Shown here: positions 8,342-17,267 of the stretch, piece by piece | Layout: each line of letters opens with the position of its first letter | Position numbering within the stretch: position 1 is the first letter of the stretch | Origin: Clostridia bacterium | GTDB taxonomy: Bacteria > Bacillota_A > Clostridia > Lachnospirales > Lachnospiraceae | Direction of reading: 5' to 3' | Length of the DNA: 28,779 nucleotides | Assembly: GCA_012515365.1 (NCBI GenBank) | Contig: JAAYYM010000183.1 | Span: 1 to 28,779 of the forward strand | Position numbers and translations under genes: made by a program | Notes under the pieces: generated by a model | The model's input: only the letters and a program-made list of their open reading frames with translations | Database searches by the model: none | What the model was told of the DNA's origin: nothing

Positions 8342-9670
8342 TTATTTTATATCACCGGTCAGATTGCATTGGCATTGACGTTCGGTGGTTCCGCATATCG
8401 TGGTAGAAGGTGGTGTCAGAGCCGGAACTCTGGCAAGGGTTGTATTGTCACTTCTTCTATCACGCACAAGTGGGATTGGATTTGGTGCTGTTTCATAGCG
8501 ATAGTCGATGTTCTTACGCTGAATGTGTTCTTTGATGACATCGTGTGAAGCGACTTTGTGAACATCTGCGTTTACCGTATTTTGATAGGAAAAGAAGCGT
8601 GAATTTTCAGGCAGACTTTGCAGAGGAACGACGCAGAGATCTTCTTGTGTATTTCCGGTAGTTGTTGCGATTACTTTGCGGACGTACTCGATATTAGGAC
8701 GCAACACTAATAGCTGAGGGAAGCAGCCATTTGGAATGACAGATTCCCATTCTGTCTTTTCGTAACGATAAAGAAGTTCCTTTGCCTTATGCAAGTGGGA
8801 AAGCTCCTGAACGAAGCATTCTTCCCAAATCTGACGAATGCGAGGATCACATTCTGTCTGCATACATGAATAATACAGATAACATTCTGTATATTGATGC
8901 AGCAGCAGATTTTCGAGCCAGGTCATATTTGGATTCAGCAGACTTTCGTATTGTGTTACGTGTTCTTCCTCGATCATTCCTATTTCGACATACAACCGGC
9001 GCCCAAGATCAGATTTTTCATACAGTGGTGCAACATTCATATAATAGTTCATCGTCTGCTGTTCGGCAGCTGTAATGATGTTCACATTCAATTTAGTCTG
9101 CAGGCATGCATTTTGACATGTATAAGGGAAAATACTGTCCAGAGGATGTCTGTGCTCAGAAATCGTAGGTCTGGCAGGCATGATCTCTGTATAGCCACCG
9201 ACTAATGTTTTAGGGTCAGCATTATATTCGAGATCCAGCAGATTAGAATATCGATAAAGATGGTCAAAATCCTCAAGAAGTGCAAAATTCAGTGCATTGA
9301 TGACGTTACAGTCAGTTTCCTGTTTGGCTAGTACAGCGGTCAGATCAACAGCAAGCTGTTCGTAGGTAATCGTATGCTCAAGTATCGTTTCATTACGTGG
9401 CTTCAGACAACTGATTCTCTTTTGCTGTTGTTGCTCAGATCTGCGAATCAGTGCAAGCTGTTTTCTAAGCTCATTGTTATCACAATGTCTGGCAAAATTT
9501 CGGGAAAACCACTGCGCTTCGAATTCTGTACCATTCATTAAGACAATACGACATTTGGTATATGGATTTGTTTCACGTTTGTTATATGGCATTGGATTCA
9601 TGGTGCTCCAGTCCATCAATATTTTTTCTATAGGTGCAGCTTTTTCTTCAAAAGGGTTAAAATTACTCAT
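8342..9670 (-). CDS. Uncharacterised protein with ferritin-like di-iron motifs
   Basis: 442 residues from the ATG at 9670 (AAAGGA ribosome site at correct spacing); an upstream start at 9724 would add 18 residues with no site. I do not recognise a named family. The middle contains an ordered ferritin-like ligand set: E203, E234-x-x-H237, E262 and E289-x-x-H292, each in a predicted helix and 25-32 residues apart. This is the spacing of rubrerythrin or ferritin four-helix bundles that hold two metal ions. An earlier helix carries E118 and ED/DFDH (133-137), perhaps a degenerate partner bundle. The first 90 residues and the last 120 (basic, proline- and cysteine-containing tail) match nothing I know. 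There is no signal peptide, so it is probably cytoplasmic. Oxidative-stress or metal handling is a plausible role, by inference. It diverges from the lipoprotein gene. Confidence 0.65.
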   Translation of the reverse strand: MSNFNPFEEKAAPIEKILMDWSTMNPMPYNKRETNPYTKCRIVLMNGTEFEAQWFSRNFARHCDNNELRKQLALIRRSEQQQQKRISCLKPRNETILEHTITYEQLAVDLTAVLAKQETDCNVINALNFALLEDFDHLYRYSNLLDLEYNADPKTLVGGYTEIMPARPTISEHRHPLDSIFPYTCQNACLQTKLNVNIITAAEQQTMNYYMNVAPLYEKSDLGRRLYVEIGMIEEEHVTQYESLLNPNMTWLENLLLHQYTECYLYYSCMQTECDPRIRQIWEECFVQELSHLHKAKELLYRYEKTEWESVIPNGCFPQLLVLRPNIEYVRKVIATTTGNTQEDLCVVPLQSLPENSRFFSYQNTVNADVHKVASHDVIKEHIQRKNIDYRYETAPNPIPLVRDRRSDNTTLARVPALTPPSTTICGTTERQCQCNLTGDIK

Positions 9671-9732
9671 ACTATTTTCCTTTGGTGATTTAGTTGTTAT
9701 GATAAAATATGTTACCCAGATCAAATGTGTGA

Positions 9733-9738
9733 TATACT
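9733..9738 (+). promoter_or_regulatory. Probable -10 box of the DUF3298 lipoprotein gene
   Basis: TATACT lies 26 nt before the ATG at 9765 with a GAGGTGG site between. The -35 region (about 9710-9715, TGTTAC) is weak. The 94 bp between the divergent starts must also hold the promoter of the minus-strand gene. Confidence 0.4.
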
Positions 9739-9764
9739 AAAAAAAATAGATTTGAGGTGGACTT

Positions 9765-11375
9765 ATGAAAAAAAGAGCGATTATTTTATTAGGTATTATT
9801 GTACTATTGTCAATGAGTGCCTGTACAAAAAAAGAGAAGAATATCACACTTGAAGACAGTGAAGTAAACATAGAAAGAGCTGAAGAGGATCCAGAGCAGC
9901 AAACCACAGATGACATAAAGGATGGGCAAGAAGAGAGTGAACATCCAGATGTAGATGATACGCAATCAGAGAATACAGAATCTATGTATGTGACATATGA
10001 GATCGAGCCGGTACAAGACGATGTATCAAGCGATGATCTCACTGCGACGCTTGCAACCAGTGAATACGAGTTGATACATATTATTTCCCCTCAGTATCCG
10101 GAGCTTACCAAGGCAATGGATCAGTGGAATAAAAAACAGACGGAACAATATCAGGAAATGTTTTCTGATTGTGTAGAATATTCTAAGGAGATTTATGTGG
10201 AAAATCCAGATAACTGGATGGGATATTATACAGTTTCCTCTGGCATTAATGTAAAACGTTCGGACTCTTTGATCTTCAGTTTCTTAGAATCATGGGATTC
10301 ATTTATGGGTGGTGCACATCCTAATCATGGAAACAAGGGACATAATTTTGATGTAAAGACAGGAAAAGAGCTTGAGATCGAAGATGTGGTATCTGATATC
10401 ACAGAACTGATCACTGTTTTGGATCAACGTCTGACCCAGACGTATTCTGAAGACATCTTTTTTGACGATGATCTGAGTGCTTATATGAAGAGCTATTATT
10501 TAGATCCACCTGAAGGAGAACGTTCAAAGTTTCAGTTTATTGTCGGATATGAAGGCATTACATTTTATTTTAGTCCATATGAACTGGCACCTTATGCAGC
10601 AGGCTCACAGGAAGTATGCCTTCTTTATAGTGAGTATCCAGAGCTGTTTAAGGATGATTTTTATAGTACGATACCGGAAAATTACGCATTACAGTTATCT
10701 GAATATACAGATGAATCATTATTGATTGACGGCACGTTGAGAACACTCTGTGTGAGTGGGATGATGGATGAATATCAGGTTTGTTCAGAAATTAATATTA
10801 CAATTGATGATCAGGTGACCACGCAGGAGACATTCAGCTACAATATCAAGCCATATTATGTGAAACATAATGGAAAGAGTTATTTATATATACAATCAGT
10901 TTCAGAAAATGAATATGAAGATTTCATGATATTTGTACTAAAAGGAACAAATGCGGAATATCTGGGTACAATTGATGGCGGTATCAGAGACTTTAATGAC
11001 CCATCAAAATTTAGGATGGAGCATATGATTCATATGCTGAGCACTGTTTGTGGCGTCCGGTATTATCATGTAGGGGATGATGGCATTCCGGTCTCGGATT
11101 CAGAGGATTATCAGATCATAGGAGATGTCAGTCTGACTTCAAAAATAGAATTAGAAGGAGATCTGATCGATCCTGATACAGGTAAGACAACCGGAACGAA
11201 GACATTTCCGGCAGGTACAGAATTTGTATATGTATCAACGGATTACAAAAACTATGTCAAATTTATGGTGGATCAAGACCAGCTGGTCAGACTTTCTGTT
11301 ACGGACGATGATCCTCAGCTTGTGAACGGAAAAGATGCAGAAGAATGTTTTGAAAATCTACTGTTTGCAGACTAA
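9765..11375 (+). CDS. Lipoprotein with DUF4163/DUF3298 (RsiV-like) domain
   Basis: 536 residues. The N-terminus is a lipoprotein signal: KKR, a hydrophobic core, then SMSA with the lipidated C20. An acidic, Glu/Asp-rich linker (about 25-75) follows. Residues about 90-295 match the DUF4163 plus DUF3298 arrangement: GGAHPNHG near 183, FDVKTGKELEIEDV, and YEGITFYFSPYELAPYAAG near 262. DUF3298 is the extracellular part of the anti-sigma factor RsiV, which in Bacillus binds lysozyme; here there is no cytoplasmic anti-sigma segment, so it is a free surface lipoprotein. The C-terminal 240 residues, with a region near 455-500 like a small beta domain, are not recognised. The start at 9765 has GAGGTGG at 9754-9760. 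Function on the cell surface is unknown. Confidence 0.75.
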   Translation: MKKRAIILLGIIVLLSMSACTKKEKNITLEDSEVNIERAEEDPEQQTTDDIKDGQEESEHPDVDDTQSENTESMYVTYEIEPVQDDVSSDDLTATLATSEYELIHIISPQYPELTKAMDQWNKKQTEQYQEMFSDCVEYSKEIYVENPDNWMGYYTVSSGINVKRSDSLIFSFLESWDSFMGGAHPNHGNKGHNFDVKTGKELEIEDVVSDITELITVLDQRLTQTYSEDIFFDDDLSAYMKSYYLDPPEGERSKFQFIVGYEGITFYFSPYELAPYAAGSQEVCLLYSEYPELFKDDFYSTIPENYALQLSEYTDESLLIDGTLRTLCVSGMMDEYQVCSEINITIDDQVTTQETFSYNIKPYYVKHNGKSYLYIQSVSENEYEDFMIFVLKGTNAEYLGTIDGGIRDFNDPSKFRMEHMIHMLSTVCGVRYYHVGDDGIPVSDSEDYQIIGDVSLTSKIELEGDLIDPDTGKTTGTKTFPAGTEFVYVSTDYKNYVKFMVDQDQLVRLSVTDDDPQLVNGKDAEECFENLLFAD

Positions 11376-11417
11376 ATACTGCCTTGATTTTTGCTTTCAT
11401 TTTGTGACAAATGTTAG

Positions 11418-11446
11418 TTGATTTGCCCGGTTAACTACTATATAAT
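11418..11446 (+). promoter_or_regulatory. Promoter of the SAP-domain gene
   Basis: TTGATT (11418-11423), a 17-nt spacer and a perfect TATAAT (11441-11446). It predicts a transcript start near 11453 and a leader of about 77 nt before the ATG at 11530. This also argues that translation starts at 11530 rather than at the site-less TTG at 11488. Confidence 0.75.
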
Positions 11447-11529
11447 ATGGCATTAGAACCTTAGAAGCGATAAAAACGCGTCACTATTTGAGTGTAAGCA
11501 GCAAAAGAAAAACACCGAGGCAGATAGAA

Positions 11530-12102
11530 ATGAATCAAAGACCGGATCTGAGTACCCGTTTAAGTGCAGACACATTTAGAAATTATTATTATCTGAAAGA
11601 AGAACTGGCGGATTTTTGCAGGGAACAAGGATTATCTGCGTCAGGCGGAAAACTGGAACTGACCGAACGCATTGCAGTGTATCTGGAAACTGGAATAACG
11701 ACGGCTGCTGTTTCGAAAAAGCGGACGACACCTGTCATAGATCAGATTACGGATGATCGTATCATTGAAGAAAATTTTGTCTGTTCGGAGAAACACAGAG
11801 CATATTTTAAAGAAAGAAAAGGGAACAGTTTTTCATTTAATGTATTGTTTCAAAAATGGCTGAAAGCAAATGCAGGAAAGACCTATGCACAAGCATTAGA
11901 AGCTTACGATCAGATCCTTAAGGATAAGAAACAGAATCAAACAACAATTGACAAACAGTTTGAATATAATACCTACATCCGGGATTTCTTTGCAGATAAC
12001 AAGGATAAGAAATTAGATGATGCCATTCGATGCTGGAAATATAAAAAGAGCATGGCAGGACACAATCGGTATGAAAAAGAAGATTTGGTCACACTATTAT
12101 AA
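11530..12102 (+). CDS. SAP-domain protein (DUF6434-like)
   Basis: 190 residues from the ATG at 11530, preceded by GAGG at 9 nt; a longer frame opens at the TTG at 11488 but lacks a ribosome site. Residues about 3-58 have the opening RPDLSTRLSADTFRNYYYLK, followed by FCREQGLSASGGKLELTERI, a SAP-like helix-extension-helix motif that usually binds DNA. The remainder (about 85-185) is charged and matches the C-terminal domain that I recall as DUF6434, with KAYAQALEAY-like and DDAIRCWKYKK helices. Such proteins are common in Clostridia but uncharacterised. It has its own strong promoter and is monocistronic, since the T-box leader follows. A nucleic-acid-binding role is inferred from the SAP fold. 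Confidence 0.65.
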   Translation: MNQRPDLSTRLSADTFRNYYYLKEELADFCREQGLSASGGKLELTERIAVYLETGITTAAVSKKRTTPVIDQITDDRIIEENFVCSEKHRAYFKERKGNSFSFNVLFQKWLKANAGKTYAQALEAYDQILKDKKQNQTTIDKQFEYNTYIRDFFADNKDKKLDDAIRCWKYKKSMAGHNRYEKEDLVTLL

Positions 12103-12116
12103 ATTCAAAACTAAAT

Positions 12117-12404
12117 CAAATAAAAGCAATGAAGAGAAGAGTAAGCTGTCAGCGTTTTTGCAGAGACCCCATGTATGGTGAAAGTGGGAAAAACAACGAT
12201 TGCCGAACATGGCCTTGGAGCTGCGCACCGAACCTTTTAGGTGAGGCTGCGACGGGTGCACCCGTTATAGTGATAGACTATCGATGATTTTTGGTCCGTA
12301 GTTGATGAGACTTTTGTCGTGAGGCAGGAGTGAATTAGGGTGGTAACACGAAGCATAGCTCTCGTCCCTGAAAAGAAATTTTCAGAGAGGAGGGCTTTTT
12401 TATG
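12117..12404 (+). ncRNA. T-box riboswitch leader, methionine specifier
   Basis: It has all main T-box parts in order. The Stem I base carries AGAAGAGTAAG, and the apical part GCAGAGACCCC...GGTGAAAGTGGG fits the AG-bulge and distal loop. The specifier region GCCGAACATGGCC places AUG (Met) at 12209-12211. The T-box AGGGTGGTAACACG lies at 12337-12350. A competing terminator follows at 12358-12401. Uncharged tRNA-Met should pair with AUG and the TGG bulge and allow read-through into the gene behind. The downstream gene is a methionyl-tRNA synthetase, in agreement with the specifier, but that gene is broken. Confidence 0.93.
12358..12401 (+). terminator. T-box terminator hairpin
   Basis: Arms 12358-12374 and 12379-12395 pair over 17 positions, with a few G-U pairs and one mismatch around a GAAA loop, and are followed by TTTTTT (12396-12401). 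The left arm lies just after the T-box sequence, as expected for mutually exclusive terminator and antiterminator folds. Confidence 0.88.
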
Positions 12405-12468
12405 TGCTAGATACAAATCATGTTTCGCAATTGCCAGTGAATAGAATAAAGAGAGAGAGGTAAAGAGG

Positions 12469-13844
12469 ATGAAAAAAGTATTAATCGGAGGAGCATGACC
12501 TTATGCAAATGGGTCATTACATATTGGACATATTGCAGGTTTACTGCCGGGAGATGTGTTAGCGAGATACCATAGGGCAAAGGGTGATCAGGTATATTTT
12601 GTATCCGGAAGTGATTGTCACGGAACGCCTGTTACCATACGAGCAAAACAGGAACATAAGACACCTTTAGAAGTCAGCGACGGTTATCACGCGGAGTTTA
12701 AGGACTGCTTTGATCAGCTTGGATTCAGTTATGACTGTTATACAAAGACATCATCCGAAGCGCATAAGCATTTTGTTACTGAGTTCCATGAGCAGTTATA
12801 TAAAAGTAAATATGTCTATGAGAAGGAAGCACCGCAGTCTCATTTTCAAAGCGTTATATAAAAGAGGGTTTGCGTGACCGTGCGTTGACCAGAGACCTCG
12901 AGTGGGGGATCAGAGTGCCCCTAACCGGATATGAGGATAAAAAGATCTATATCTGGGCTGAAAATGTGTTGGGATATCTGTCGGCCAGTAAATTGGTCTG
13001 CGAAGAGCGCGGTGAGTCCTTTGAAGAATTATGGGGACCGGATTCACTACATTATTACGTACATGGAAAGGATAATATTCCGTTTCATACCATTATTCTG
13101 CCGGCACTGCTAATTGCACATCCTGAAAAATGGCATCTGCCGGATCAGATTATTTCAAGTGAATATCTGACACTAGAAGGAAGAAAAATATCCACCAGTC
13201 AGAATTACGCAGTCTGGGTGAGCGATATTGTGCAGCGATATGATCCGGATTCTCTACGTTACTACCTTTTGGCAAATGGTCCGGAAAAGAAGGATTCCGA
13301 CTTCTCTTTCTGTGAGTTTATAAATAGCCATAACGGAGAATTGTTAGGTGCGTATGGCAATTTTATAAACAGAACGCTGGTATTCTGTCAAAAATATCAG
13401 GATGGAATCGTGCCACAGGGAACCTTTACAAATGAACTAAGGGAACGGATACAGCTATTATATGATAAAACTGCCGAACAAATAGAAGCAGGTGAAATCA
13501 AGGACGCACTAGATGAAATCTTTGTAGCAGTCAGGGATGCAAATAAGCTTTATGATACACAGCAGCCGTGGATTACGAGAACACAGGAACCGGAACTATG
13601 CAGTCAGACAATTCATGACTGCATTCAGTTAGCAGCAAATTTTGCAGTTTTGCTTGCTCCATTTTTACCGTTTTCATCGAAAAAGGTTTGCGAATGGTTT
13701 AGTCTGGATGTGATATGGAATGTAAAAGAAGTACATTCTGGATATCAGCTGCCGGAAATTTCTCTGCTTTTTCAAAGAATTGATAAGAAACTGATCGCAG
13801 AGGAAACAGAGCATGTGCTGGAAGCAAGAAATCTTGCGGTATGA
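12469..13844 (+). pseudogene. metG: Methionyl-tRNA synthetase pseudogene (nonsense codon and internal frame-shifting deletion)
   Basis: The reading starts at the ATG at 12469 after AAAGAGG. It encodes MKKVLIGGA, then TGA (12496-12498) where related enzymes have Trp (GGAWPYANG), then a normal continuation with the HIGH motif (codons 18-21). The first frame runs to a stop at 12859-12861. The matching sequence resumes in another frame from about 12843 (FSKRYIKEGLRDRALTRDLEWG) and continues to 13844, including the KMSKS-equivalent KISTS (near 13185) and the anticodon-binding helices. Between EKEAPQ (ending 12837) and FSKRY, roughly 80-100 codons of the usual zinc-knuckle connective peptide are missing. 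Two independent lesions make it non-functional. It resembles the accessory MetRS type found next to a standard MetG in some Firmicutes, which would explain why the loss is tolerated. Confidence 0.92.
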
Positions 13845-13863
13845 TGTAAGAATGTGCTATAAT
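13835..13863 (+). promoter_or_regulatory. Promoter of the flotillin-ABC-F operon
   Basis: TTGCGG (13835-13840), 17 nt, then TATAAT (13858-13863) with an extended -10 TGC in front. The -35 lies inside the last codons of the metG pseudogene. The predicted start is near 13870, giving a 33-nt leader with GAGGAGGAGAGAGG before the ATG at 13903. Confidence 0.7.
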
Positions 13864-13902
13864 ATTTCCTAGCATTTACTTACAAATGAGGAGGAGAGAG
13901 GT

Positions 13903-15453
13903 ATGTTAGGTTCAACTGTTGGAGCAATTATTGTTTCTATAATTTTAGTCATTGCAGTTATTATTTTATTTTCAATCGGATATGTGAAGGCTCCGCCAGA
14001 TATGGCATATATTATATCCGGTATTAAAAGAAAGTCAAAGATTGTAATAGGTAAGGCAAGTATCAGAATTCCTTTTTTCGAAAGACTGGATAAGTTGAAT
14101 CTGCGTCTGATTCCTATCGATGTTAAAACAAGCAACGCAGTTCCAACTGCGGATTACATTAATATAAACGTAGATGCAACGGTCAATGTCAAGATTAGTA
14201 ATGATCCTGAAAAGATACGTCTTGCAGCTGAAAACTTCTTAAATAAAAATACCGAGTATATCGCAGGCGTTGCAAGAGAAGTACTGGAAGGTAATGTGCG
14301 TGAAATCGTTGGACGCATGAAACTGGAAGAGATGGTTTCTGACCGTCAGAAATTTGCGAATCTGGTAAAGGAAAATGCAGAGCCTGATCTGGCAGCAATG
14401 GGACTTGACATTATCAGTTTCAATGTACAGAATTTTGTGGATTCTAATGAAGTCATTGAGAATCTCGGTATCGATAACATTGTTAAGATTAAAAAGGCTG
14501 CAGCCATTGCAAGAGCTGAAAGTGAGAGAGATATTAAGGTTGCGCAGGCTTCTGCAGATAAAGAATCAAATGATGCGGCAGTTGCAGCACAGACTGAAAT
14601 TGCCAAGAAACAGACTGAACTTGCGATCAAGAAATCAGAACTTCAGCAGGAATCAGATACGAAGAAGGCTATGGCAGATGCTGCTTATGAAATTCAACAG
14701 GAAGAGCAGAGAAAGACCATCGTTGTTACAACAGCAAATGCAGACATTGCAAAGCAGGAGCGTGAAATAGAATTAAAACAGAAGGAAGTAGCTGTTAAGG
14801 AACGTGCACTTGAAGCAGAAGTCAAGAAACAGGCGGAAGCAGATAAATATGCAGCACAGCAGAGAGCAGATGCAGCTTTGTATCAGAGACAAAAAGAAGC
14901 AGAAGCACAGCAGTTTGAAGCACAAAGAGATGCAGAAGCAAGAAAGGCACAGGCTGATGCTGACCGTTTTGCAAAGGAACAGGAAGCGGAAGGTATCAGA
15001 GCAGTTGGTGAGGCAGAGGCTGCTGCAATTCAGGCAAAAGGTCTGGCAGAAGCAGAAGCAATGGAGAAAAAAGCAGAAGCTTATGCGAAATATAACAAGG
15101 CTGCTGTTGCAGAAATGATGATCAAAGTATTACCTGAAATAGCAGGAAAAATCGCTGAGCCACTTTCACAGATTGACAAGATAACCATCATTGGATCTGA
15201 CGGTAACCAAAGTGGTGTTGACCAGGTAGCAGGTAATGTTCCGGCTGTTATGACAAAGCTGTTTGAAAGCATGAAAGAAACTACGGGTATTGATCTTGCT
15301 GATATAATTAAGGCAGATACTTATGATGCAAAGGTTAACCGAAACGTTAATATTACCGGTCTTGATCAGGTAAATCTGATTACACAGGAGAAACCGCCTG
15401 TCAGAAGTAAAAAAACAAAAAATAATGAAGTGGAACAGAGTGAAACAGAATGA
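13903..15453 (+). CDS. Flotillin-family (SPFH) membrane protein
   Basis: 516 residues, close to the usual flotillin length (about 500). One N-terminal membrane segment (residues about 5-27), then an SPFH/Band-7 domain (about 30-200) with IISGIKRKSKIVIGKASIRIP and NVQNFVDSNEVIENLG. A long Ala/Glu/Lys-rich coiled coil (about 200-400) follows, with repeated EAEA stretches, then a C-terminal domain with AVAEMMIKVLPEIAGKIAEPL and KITIIGSDG that drives oligomerisation. Flotillins organise membrane microdomains and help assemble signalling and secretion complexes. The start at 13903 has a very strong GAGGAGGAGAGAGG site. The stop overlaps the next start by 4 nt (ATGA), so it is co-translated with an ABC-F gene. 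The Ala-rich coiled coil generates spurious frames on both strands. Confidence 0.93.
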   Translation: MLGSTVGAIIVSIILVIAVIILFSIGYVKAPPDMAYIISGIKRKSKIVIGKASIRIPFFERLDKLNLRLIPIDVKTSNAVPTADYININVDATVNVKISNDPEKIRLAAENFLNKNTEYIAGVAREVLEGNVREIVGRMKLEEMVSDRQKFANLVKENAEPDLAAMGLDIISFNVQNFVDSNEVIENLGIDNIVKIKKAAAIARAESERDIKVAQASADKESNDAAVAAQTEIAKKQTELAIKKSELQQESDTKKAMADAAYEIQQEEQRKTIVVTTANADIAKQEREIELKQKEVAVKERALEAEVKKQAEADKYAAQQRADAALYQRQKEAEAQQFEAQRDAEARKAQADADRFAKEQEAEGIRAVGEAEAAAIQAKGLAEAEAMEKKAEAYAKYNKAAVAEMMIKVLPEIAGKIAEPLSQIDKITIIGSDGNQSGVDQVAGNVPAVMTKLFESMKETTGIDLADIIKADTYDAKVNRNVNITGLDQVNLITQEKPPVRSKKTKNNEVEQSETE

Positions 15454-17267
15454 ATTTACTGACAATGAACCAGATTTCAAAGGCACATACGGATAAAGTT
15501 CTATATAAGAATCTGGATTTTAGTCTGAATGAAGGCGATAAAGTCGGTTTGATTGGGATCAATGGAACCGGAAAGACAACATTATTAAGGATTATGGCAG
15601 GACTTGAAGAGCCTGATCAGGGAAGCGTGATCAAGGGGAATCATGTCCAAATCTGTTATCTTCCGCAAAATCCGGTATTTGAGCCTGATGATGTTATATT
15701 TGATTATGTAACAGCACAAAACAAGACGCCACACAATGAGTGGACACTTGAGGGAGATGCCAAGTCTATTTTAAATAGGCTTGGCTTTGCTGATTATTCA
15801 CAGAAAATCAATTGCCTTTCCGGTGGACAAAAAAAGAGAGTGGCGCTTGCAGCAGCTCTGCTCAGTGACTGCGAACTGTTGATCCTGGATGAACCGACAA
15901 ACCATCTTGACAGTGAAATGACGCAGTGGCTGGAGGAATATTTAATAAACAGAAAAGGTGCCATTATCATGGTAACGCATGATCGTTATTTTCTGGATCG
16001 TGTATCAAACAGAATCGTGGAGTTGGATAAAGGAATGCTCTACAGTTACAGCGCAAACTATTCAGGATATTTAGAGCTTAAGATGCAGCGTGAAGAGATG
16101 GAGCTTGCAACAGAGAGAAAAAGACAGAGCCTGTTGCGTGTCGAGCTTGAATGGCTGCACCGTGGAGCGCGGGCAAGAAGTACCAAGCAAAAGGCACACA
16201 TTGCAAGAATTGAAGAATTGAAAGAACGTAAAGAGCCGATACAGGATGAACGTGTTGAGATGAGCTCTGTGAAACAGAGAATTGGACGCACGACAGTGGA
16301 GCTGGAACATATCTTTAAAAGTTACCAGGAACATCAGCCATTGATTCGTGACTATTCCTATATTTTCTTAAAACAAGATCGAGTTGGATATGTTGGTAAA
16401 AATGGCTGTGGTAAATCTACATTGATGAAGATTATAACGCAGAAATTACAGCCGGATCAAGGAAGTGTGACGGTCGGAACTACCATTAAGATCGGGTATT
16501 TCCCGCAGGAAAATGAATATATGGATGAAAATAAACGTGTCATTGATTATATCAAGGATACGGCAGAGTATATCCAGACTGCGGAAGGAACAGTAACAGC
16601 AACAAAAATGCTGGAACGTTTTTTATTTGATTCGACGTTACAATATCAGGTGATCAGTCGTTTGTCAGGTGGAGAAAAGCGTAGGCTGTATCTGTTAAAG
16701 ATACTGATGGAATCTCCGAATGTACTGGTACTTGATGAGCCTACCAATGATCTCGATATTCAGACCCTTACCATACTTGAAGACTATCTGGATCATTATC
16801 CGGGGATTGTAATTACAGTTTCTCATGACAGATATTTTCTCGATCGTGTTGTGACACGTATCTTTGAGTTTTGTCCGGATGGAGTCCTAAAACAGTATGA
16901 GGGTGGATATTCGGATTATCTGGAAGTGAAGAAAGAAGAAAATGAGAGTGAACCACTTAGACCTGTTACAGAGAATACTGCAAAAAAACAAGAACAGGAT
17001 AGTAACAAAAAAGGGAAAGAACAGGAACGAAAACGCAGATTGTCTTATCAGGAACAGAGAGATTACGATTTAATCGATCAGGAGATCAATGATCTTGAAA
17101 CGAAGATACAAGATATCGAAACCCTGATCGAAACATGTGCAACTGATTTTATACGACTGAATGAATTAATGAATGAAAAGACAGCCTTAGAAACACAGCT
17201 TGAAGAAAAAATGAACCGCTGGGTTTATCTGCAGGAACTCAACGAGCAAATTAATGGATCTCAATAA
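15450..17267 (+). CDS. ABC-F family ATPase (Uup-like)
   Basis: 605 residues with two ABC cassettes and no membrane segments: Walker A GINGTGKTT near 35, signature LSGGQKKR, Walker B LLILDEPTNHLD; then GKNGCGKST, LSGGEKRR and VLVLDEPTNDLD. A linker region near 210-265, rich in Arg/Lys/Glu, fits the ABC-F inter-domain arm that reaches the ribosome. The C-terminal 100 residues (KKQEQDSNKKGKEQERKRR, then a heptad-like helix pair) are a Uup-type coiled coil, which binds nucleic acid in relatives. ABC-F proteins act on ribosomes and may relieve stalls or antibiotic blockage; whether this one gives resistance cannot be told. Only a weak site precedes the ATG, so translation probably depends on the flotillin stop (ATGA overlap). 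The stop directly abuts the stop of the convergent gene. Confidence 0.92.
   Translation: MNLLTMNQISKAHTDKVLYKNLDFSLNEGDKVGLIGINGTGKTTLLRIMAGLEEPDQGSVIKGNHVQICYLPQNPVFEPDDVIFDYVTAQNKTPHNEWTLEGDAKSILNRLGFADYSQKINCLSGGQKKRVALAAALLSDCELLILDEPTNHLDSEMTQWLEEYLINRKGAIIMVTHDRYFLDRVSNRIVELDKGMLYSYSANYSGYLELKMQREEMELATERKRQSLLRVELEWLHRGARARSTKQKAHIARIEELKERKEPIQDERVEMSSVKQRIGRTTVELEHIFKSYQEHQPLIRDYSYIFLKQDRVGYVGKNGCGKSTLMKIITQKLQPDQGSVTVGTTIKIGYFPQENEYMDENKRVIDYIKDTAEYIQTAEGTVTATKMLERFLFDSTLQYQVISRLSGGEKRRLYLLKILMESPNVLVLDEPTNDLDIQTLTILEDYLDHYPGIVITVSHDRYFLDRVVTRIFEFCPDGVLKQYEGGYSDYLEVKKEENESEPLRPVTENTAKKQEQDSNKKGKEQERKRRLSYQEQRDYDLIDQEINDLETKIQDIETLIETCATDFIRLNELMNEKTALETQLEEKMNRWVYLQELNEQINGSQ

Noticed and set aside
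8246..9205. Plus-strand short frames opposite the di-iron protein gene
   Set aside because: They lack ribosome sites and conserved motifs, and the minus-strand gene explains the region fully.
12496..12498. TGA read as tryptophan (alternative code) or selenocysteine
   Set aside because: TGA serves as the normal stop of several clear genes here, no SECIS-like hairpin follows, and metG has a second, independent frame lesion.
14346..15118. Long overlapping frames on both strands inside the flotillin gene
   Set aside because: They are by-products of the Ala/Glu/Lys-rich coiled-coil repeat; no ribosome sites and no recognisable motifs.
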